From Spinacia oleracea (Eukaryota > Streptophyta > Magnoliopsida > Caryophyllales > Amaranthaceae), in assembly GCF_020520425.1 (NCBI RefSeq), contig NC_079488.1:29565247-29629246 (forward strand): DNA of 64,000 nucleotides, read 5' to 3'. The notes beneath the pieces are model-generated. The model was not told where the DNA came from. It saw only the letters and a list, made by a program, of their open reading frames with translations, and did not search any database. The first letter of the stretch is position 1. The number at the start of each line of letters is the position of its first letter. Below are positions 60,346 through 64,000 of the stretch, piece by piece. The translations under genes were made by a program, and so were the position numbers.

Positions 60346-62709
60346 TCCTTTTCTATAACCCTTATAAAAGCAAGAAGTTGGAGTTTGGAACAGTAACTTT
60401 GTTTAAACTACCTATTTTACCCTTATTTTGTTGCCACGTTAGTCCTCCTTTCTCTGCCACATTTAACCTACTATCTTTGCTCTGTTCTCCTCTCCCTCAG
60501 TAATGCCGGCCAGAAATACCTCCTTCCTTTTCCATATGCGATCTTCTCATCTCCCTCAGTGCGATCTTCTCATCTCCCTCAGTAATTGCACCGAGGAAAA
60601 CTCACCAGCCAAGCCAAAAATGAATTCGCCCCTGTCTTCTTTCATTCTCCTCCTCAGTAATTGCTCTGTTCTTTTTCTTTTGAATTGCAAAAAATGAGGC
60701 AGAGGATAGCCTGCAATCGTAGTCGAGCTCGGATTTCGTTCTCTCTATTTTCAGTCTCCCCCAATAGCAAAACACCTATCCTTTGAATTCAGCTCACAAG
60801 TACGAAACTCATCAAACTACAACGAGAATCAAATGGAGTCGATTCAATTTATATGGATACGAAGATGAAGAAAACGCAGAAGAAGATCGAAGCTTGGATT
60901 TGTTAATTAGGTTTGTGGAAAATATCTTCAGAAAGGTCTCCAAATGAGCTCGTCATTAAAGCTGTGAGATCAGTTCTTCCTATTGCTATTTCCACCAAAT
61001 TGGTGCGTCTTTCGTTGCTTTCTTTTCAATTTTAATTCTCTTTGTTTTTGTTAAAATTGTCAAATATTACATTTCAATAGTTTGTTCAATTTCATTTGGT
61101 TGTTCAATTTGCGTCGTACTCTTGGTTAAGGCGTCGAATTAGTTCATTTTATTTTAGAGGCAACTTATTCCAATTTTGATGTAACATTGTCAAAAAAGTG
61201 CTACTTGTATAGTTAGGGTTACTAATTGATGATTCATACTTGTTTTTGAAATTTCTGTAGCTGTTTTGGTATGTTGCAAATAAATCATGGTTTGTTGGCA
61301 TTTTCTGTCATGTATTATCTTGTTGTTGGCGTTTCCTGTCATGTGTTACCTTGGGTTTGGGTTGAAGATAATTACAGTAATTTTTTTTTTGTTAGTTTCA
61401 ATTGATTTTATTATGATTTTGAGGGATTCAATTTATCTTGTTCTTTATGTTGCTTTTCGTGTTCAATAGGTGGGTTTTGCTGTTAATGGAATGATAACTT
61501 TAGCATTTTGGTGGGTCTTGAAGGCTTTTCTTGAGTTAATAAATCAATTGCACAAATTTGAAATTATGAATACTTTGTCATCTCACTTGTGTTGCCTGCC
61601 GTACACAGCGTGTCAGTGCTTCCCATTGCAGTCACTCTCACCAGCGTGTCCATGTAAACTTGGTTCCCTCAATTTATCTAAGGTATTATCCCCTTAATTT
61701 TCTGTTCAAATTAACTTTATAATTGTTTATTGGCCTGATTTTTTCTGTGAATTTGGTTTTATTGACCTGATATTAGCGTACGGGTTATTATTTTCGGTCT
61801 CACTTGTGCTTAGCTCAAGTTCATTAGTGATCAATGTCGTTTGAAGTTTATAGTAACAATTGTTCATTACAAAAATATACTTTACTAAAGTTGTATGTGA
61901 AGGATCAATTTTCATCACGTTTAATGGTTTTTGGCCTATTGTTTGATTTGCAAGGGAACTTCTTGTGGATGAGTGATAAATTGGCCATGTTCATTTCAAA
62001 GAAAGGGCAGGTTCAGAAATGCAATCCCATATTGATGCAGAGGTTAGTCTTTGAACCCAAATTTCTATCATGTAGTTACGTTTCTAGCTTTATGACTCAC
62101 TCTCATTTGTTGTTTGTGTATTAGGTTGTCAAAGTCCTTAGAGATGTATACGATCTGACGAAGCCTTGCTTAAGAAGGTTAGTTTAAGATTTATTATCCT
62201 CGAGCTTTCACACTATTACATTGAAATGATAAGCTCACACCTCACACTTGAACCCATATCTGTGTTGCAAGTACTGGGGTCCAAGGAGCATACCTTGCAC
62301 GAAGCTCACGACTGGTTCGACGGTCTTATGTACCATTTTATTCCAATGTGTTTCGATCTGTGAGGCTGTTTGTTAGGCTTTAGCAACATTATATTGAAGA
62401 AGCGTGAGTAGCTGACATGCATTGTGGTTATAAGGCATAATGTCCCATAGGTATAGCTGACAAAAACATGATATGAGTTCTGTACCAAAATATTCTAACT
62501 CGGGCTAGACTCATTGTTGTAGGATTTATAAAATCTGCATGTTTATATTTAATAAAAGGGATCTCAACTTAAAATTGTTAAATTGTTGTTTATTACCAAG
62601 AAATTGCATAAGGCACATCATGATTAAGTGCTGGTAGTAGAGTAGCTATCTCGATTTCCGAGTTGTATTCTGCCTACCTTTAATTGTTAATAAGTTTAAA
62701 AATATATTG

Positions 62710-62782
62710 GTCAGGATAGCCTCAGTTGGTAGAGCAGAGAATAAATTTCCCTTGACTCGCCAATTCAATTCTGGTTCCTGAT
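62710..62782 (+). pseudogene. trnF: Decayed tRNA-Phe (plastid trnF-like) relic, unit 3
   Basis: Same sequence as the unit 1 relic at 16445-16517: the D-arm and T-arm are recognisable and the anticodon arm is destroyed. Confidence 0.7.
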
Positions 62783-63075
62783 ATGTTCATTTTGAGGACA
62801 AACTTTTGCTATGATTCTGCTGATTTTGTAAAGTTTTGTGATTGATTTAGATTCTATAGATATCAAACTTGTATTTATTGATTGGGAAGTTTAGTTTGGT
62901 TGTGATTGTGTATGTATGTGATCGCTGTGTCCGTATTGCTCGTTTAATTCCGATCTTTCCCACAGTATTGGATATGGTATTTCTGAGAGTATGATGGTTG
63001 GACATAATTTTCTCATTGTTTATTGGTGTTGATCGATTGATATTTTATGTTTGTAGTTTTACTTGAGATGACATC

Positions 63076-63462
63076 ATGGGTAAGGAAAAGATTCATATCA
63101 GTTTGGTGGTCATTGGCCATGTAGATTCTGGAAAGTCAACCGCCACTGATCACTTGATCTACAAGCTTGGAGGTATTGACAAGCATATGATCGAGAGATT
63201 TGAGAAAGAAGCTGCTGAGATGACCAAGAGGTCCTTCAAGTATGCTTGGGTTCTTGACAAACTAAAGGTTGAGCGTGAAGGTATTACCATTGATATTGCC
63301 TTGTGGAAGTTTGAGACCAACAAGTACTACTGTGATCGATGCCCCTGGACACATACTTTATCAAGAACATGATTACTGGTACCTCCCAGGCTGATTGTGT
63401 TATCCTCATTATTGAATCTACCACTGGAGGTTTTAAGGCTGTATCTCAAAGGATATAGTCAC
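63076..63462 (+). pseudogene. Captured EF-1alpha fragment, unit 3
   Basis: As in unit 1 but with a 3-bp loss that turns [11 protein letters not shown] into [10 protein letters not shown], removing one arginine from a highly conserved segment. The downstream frameshifts after KYYC are the same. The loss is unique to this copy. Confidence 0.88.
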
Positions 63463-63604
63463 GGGATGGATATCATGAGCCCAGTGCACAAAGTGTGTAA
63501 TGGCCACTCTAACACTAATGAATCTACTGACAAGCAGGTGCAGTTTGGACCCTTAAATGTAAAGTTGACATATATGGTCTCAATTCAATTGACATACGTC
63601 TGAT

Positions 63605-64000
63605 TTGCAGGATAAGGAAGTAAGTCTATTCCAGCCTGCTAGCGAATTTTTACCCATGATCAATGAGGTGGGTTTTTCCTCATTCTTGAGTTTTCCTGTC
63701 ACATGGGTGAACATGTTATAGAATCTGCAACTAATGTTAGTCGTCCATGGTTTCAGGTTTTAGAACCCTTGTCCACAAGACTAAAGGTATTAAAGGCGTG
63801 AATGTTGAGATCTACAAGTTCTTTTCATCTGTACATTACCGTAATGTTGATGAGAAGGTGGGTAAATTACAGTAGTTTTTTTAAAGCTTCAAATAATTCA
63901 GTAGTTGTGATAGTATCTTACTGTAACTGCTTTGTAATTTGACTGCAGAATTGGCCTACTATTGCTCAGCTTGTTCATCAAGTTCTTAAAAGTTTCTCTC
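63605..64000 (+). other. Unassigned exon-like pieces of Helitron 1, unit 3
   Basis: Copy of about 17340-17735. DKEVSLFQPASEFLPMINEV has N for D relative to unit 1 (ATCAATGAG for ATCGATGAG). The parent gene is not recognised. The window ends within NWPTIAQLVHQVLKSFS. Confidence 0.4.

Larger units (their letters stand above)
47172..64000. repeat. Tandem unit 3 (cut by the window end)
   Basis: This follows unit 1 from 907 to about 17735 at a near-constant offset of 46265, passing the point where unit 2 is deleted (about 61105) without interruption. It shares several bases with unit 2 against unit 1 (for example TTTTGTATC near 48240 and GTGAAAACAAAC near 55830), so units 2 and 3 are the closer pair. 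Confidence 0.9.
60346..64000 (+). mobile_element. Helitron 1, unit 3 (3' part beyond the window)
   Basis: This starts at TCCTTTTCTATAACCC preceded by A, as in unit 1, and is followed to the equivalent of about 17735. The first copy of the internal 130-bp repeat is at about 61911-62042. The SKI2, SEUSS and isopropylmalate dehydrogenase pieces would lie beyond 64000. Confidence 0.8.

Overview
This is a nuclear segment from a flowering plant, most likely a eudicot. The evidence is a three-exon BURP-domain gene (a land-plant-specific family), CACTA (En/Spm) transposase genes of plant type, Ty1-copia LTR sequence, Helitrons with CTAG ends, and decayed pieces of plant nuclear genes (EF-1alpha, SKI2 helicase, SEUSS, 3-isopropylmalate dehydrogenase). 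The species cannot be fixed from the sequence. There are no bacterial genes, operons or CRISPR arrays.

The window is a tandem array of one large unit. Unit 1 is 907-30263 (29.4 kb). Unit 2 is 30264-47171 (16.9 kb), the same unit with a 12.45-kb internal deletion. Unit 3 is 47172 to the window end and is cut off. Bases 1-906 lie outside the array. The copies look nearly identical by eye, with scattered substitutions and small indels that make each one recognisable.

Unit order, left to right: (a) a CACTA element on the minus strand (about 1.2-13 kb) whose transposase gene is interrupted by a truncated copia-type retroelement; inside that element's 5' LTR sits a complete solo LTR with a perfect AGTAC target-site duplication. 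(b) Helitron 1 (14081-20684), non-autonomous, carrying a tRNA-Phe-like relic of plastid type and fragments of EF-1alpha, SKI2, SEUSS and isopropylmalate dehydrogenase, all in sense orientation. (c) An apparently intact BURP-domain gene (22189-24095), the only convincing functional host gene. (d) A second copy of the BURP upstream region (24826-26162). (e) Helitron 2 (about 26180-27692), which holds a 557-bp Mutator-type MITE. (f) An inverted copy of the 3' half of Helitron 1 (27693-30263), fused directly to the next CACTA copy. Unit 2 lost the segment corresponding to 14841-27293, and with it the BURP gene. Unit 3 re-enters Helitron 1 and would be expected to reach another BURP copy beyond the window.

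The rearrangement junctions that can be read show 2-4 bp of microhomology, and one has a short locally templated insertion. This pattern suggests replication-based template switching. Almost all of the window is non-coding or pseudogenic. The main points of interest are the multi-gene Helitron capture, the inverted copy of captured exons (a possible source of double-stranded RNA), and copy-number change of the BURP gene. Whether the array is real or partly an assembly artefact cannot be settled from the sequence alone.
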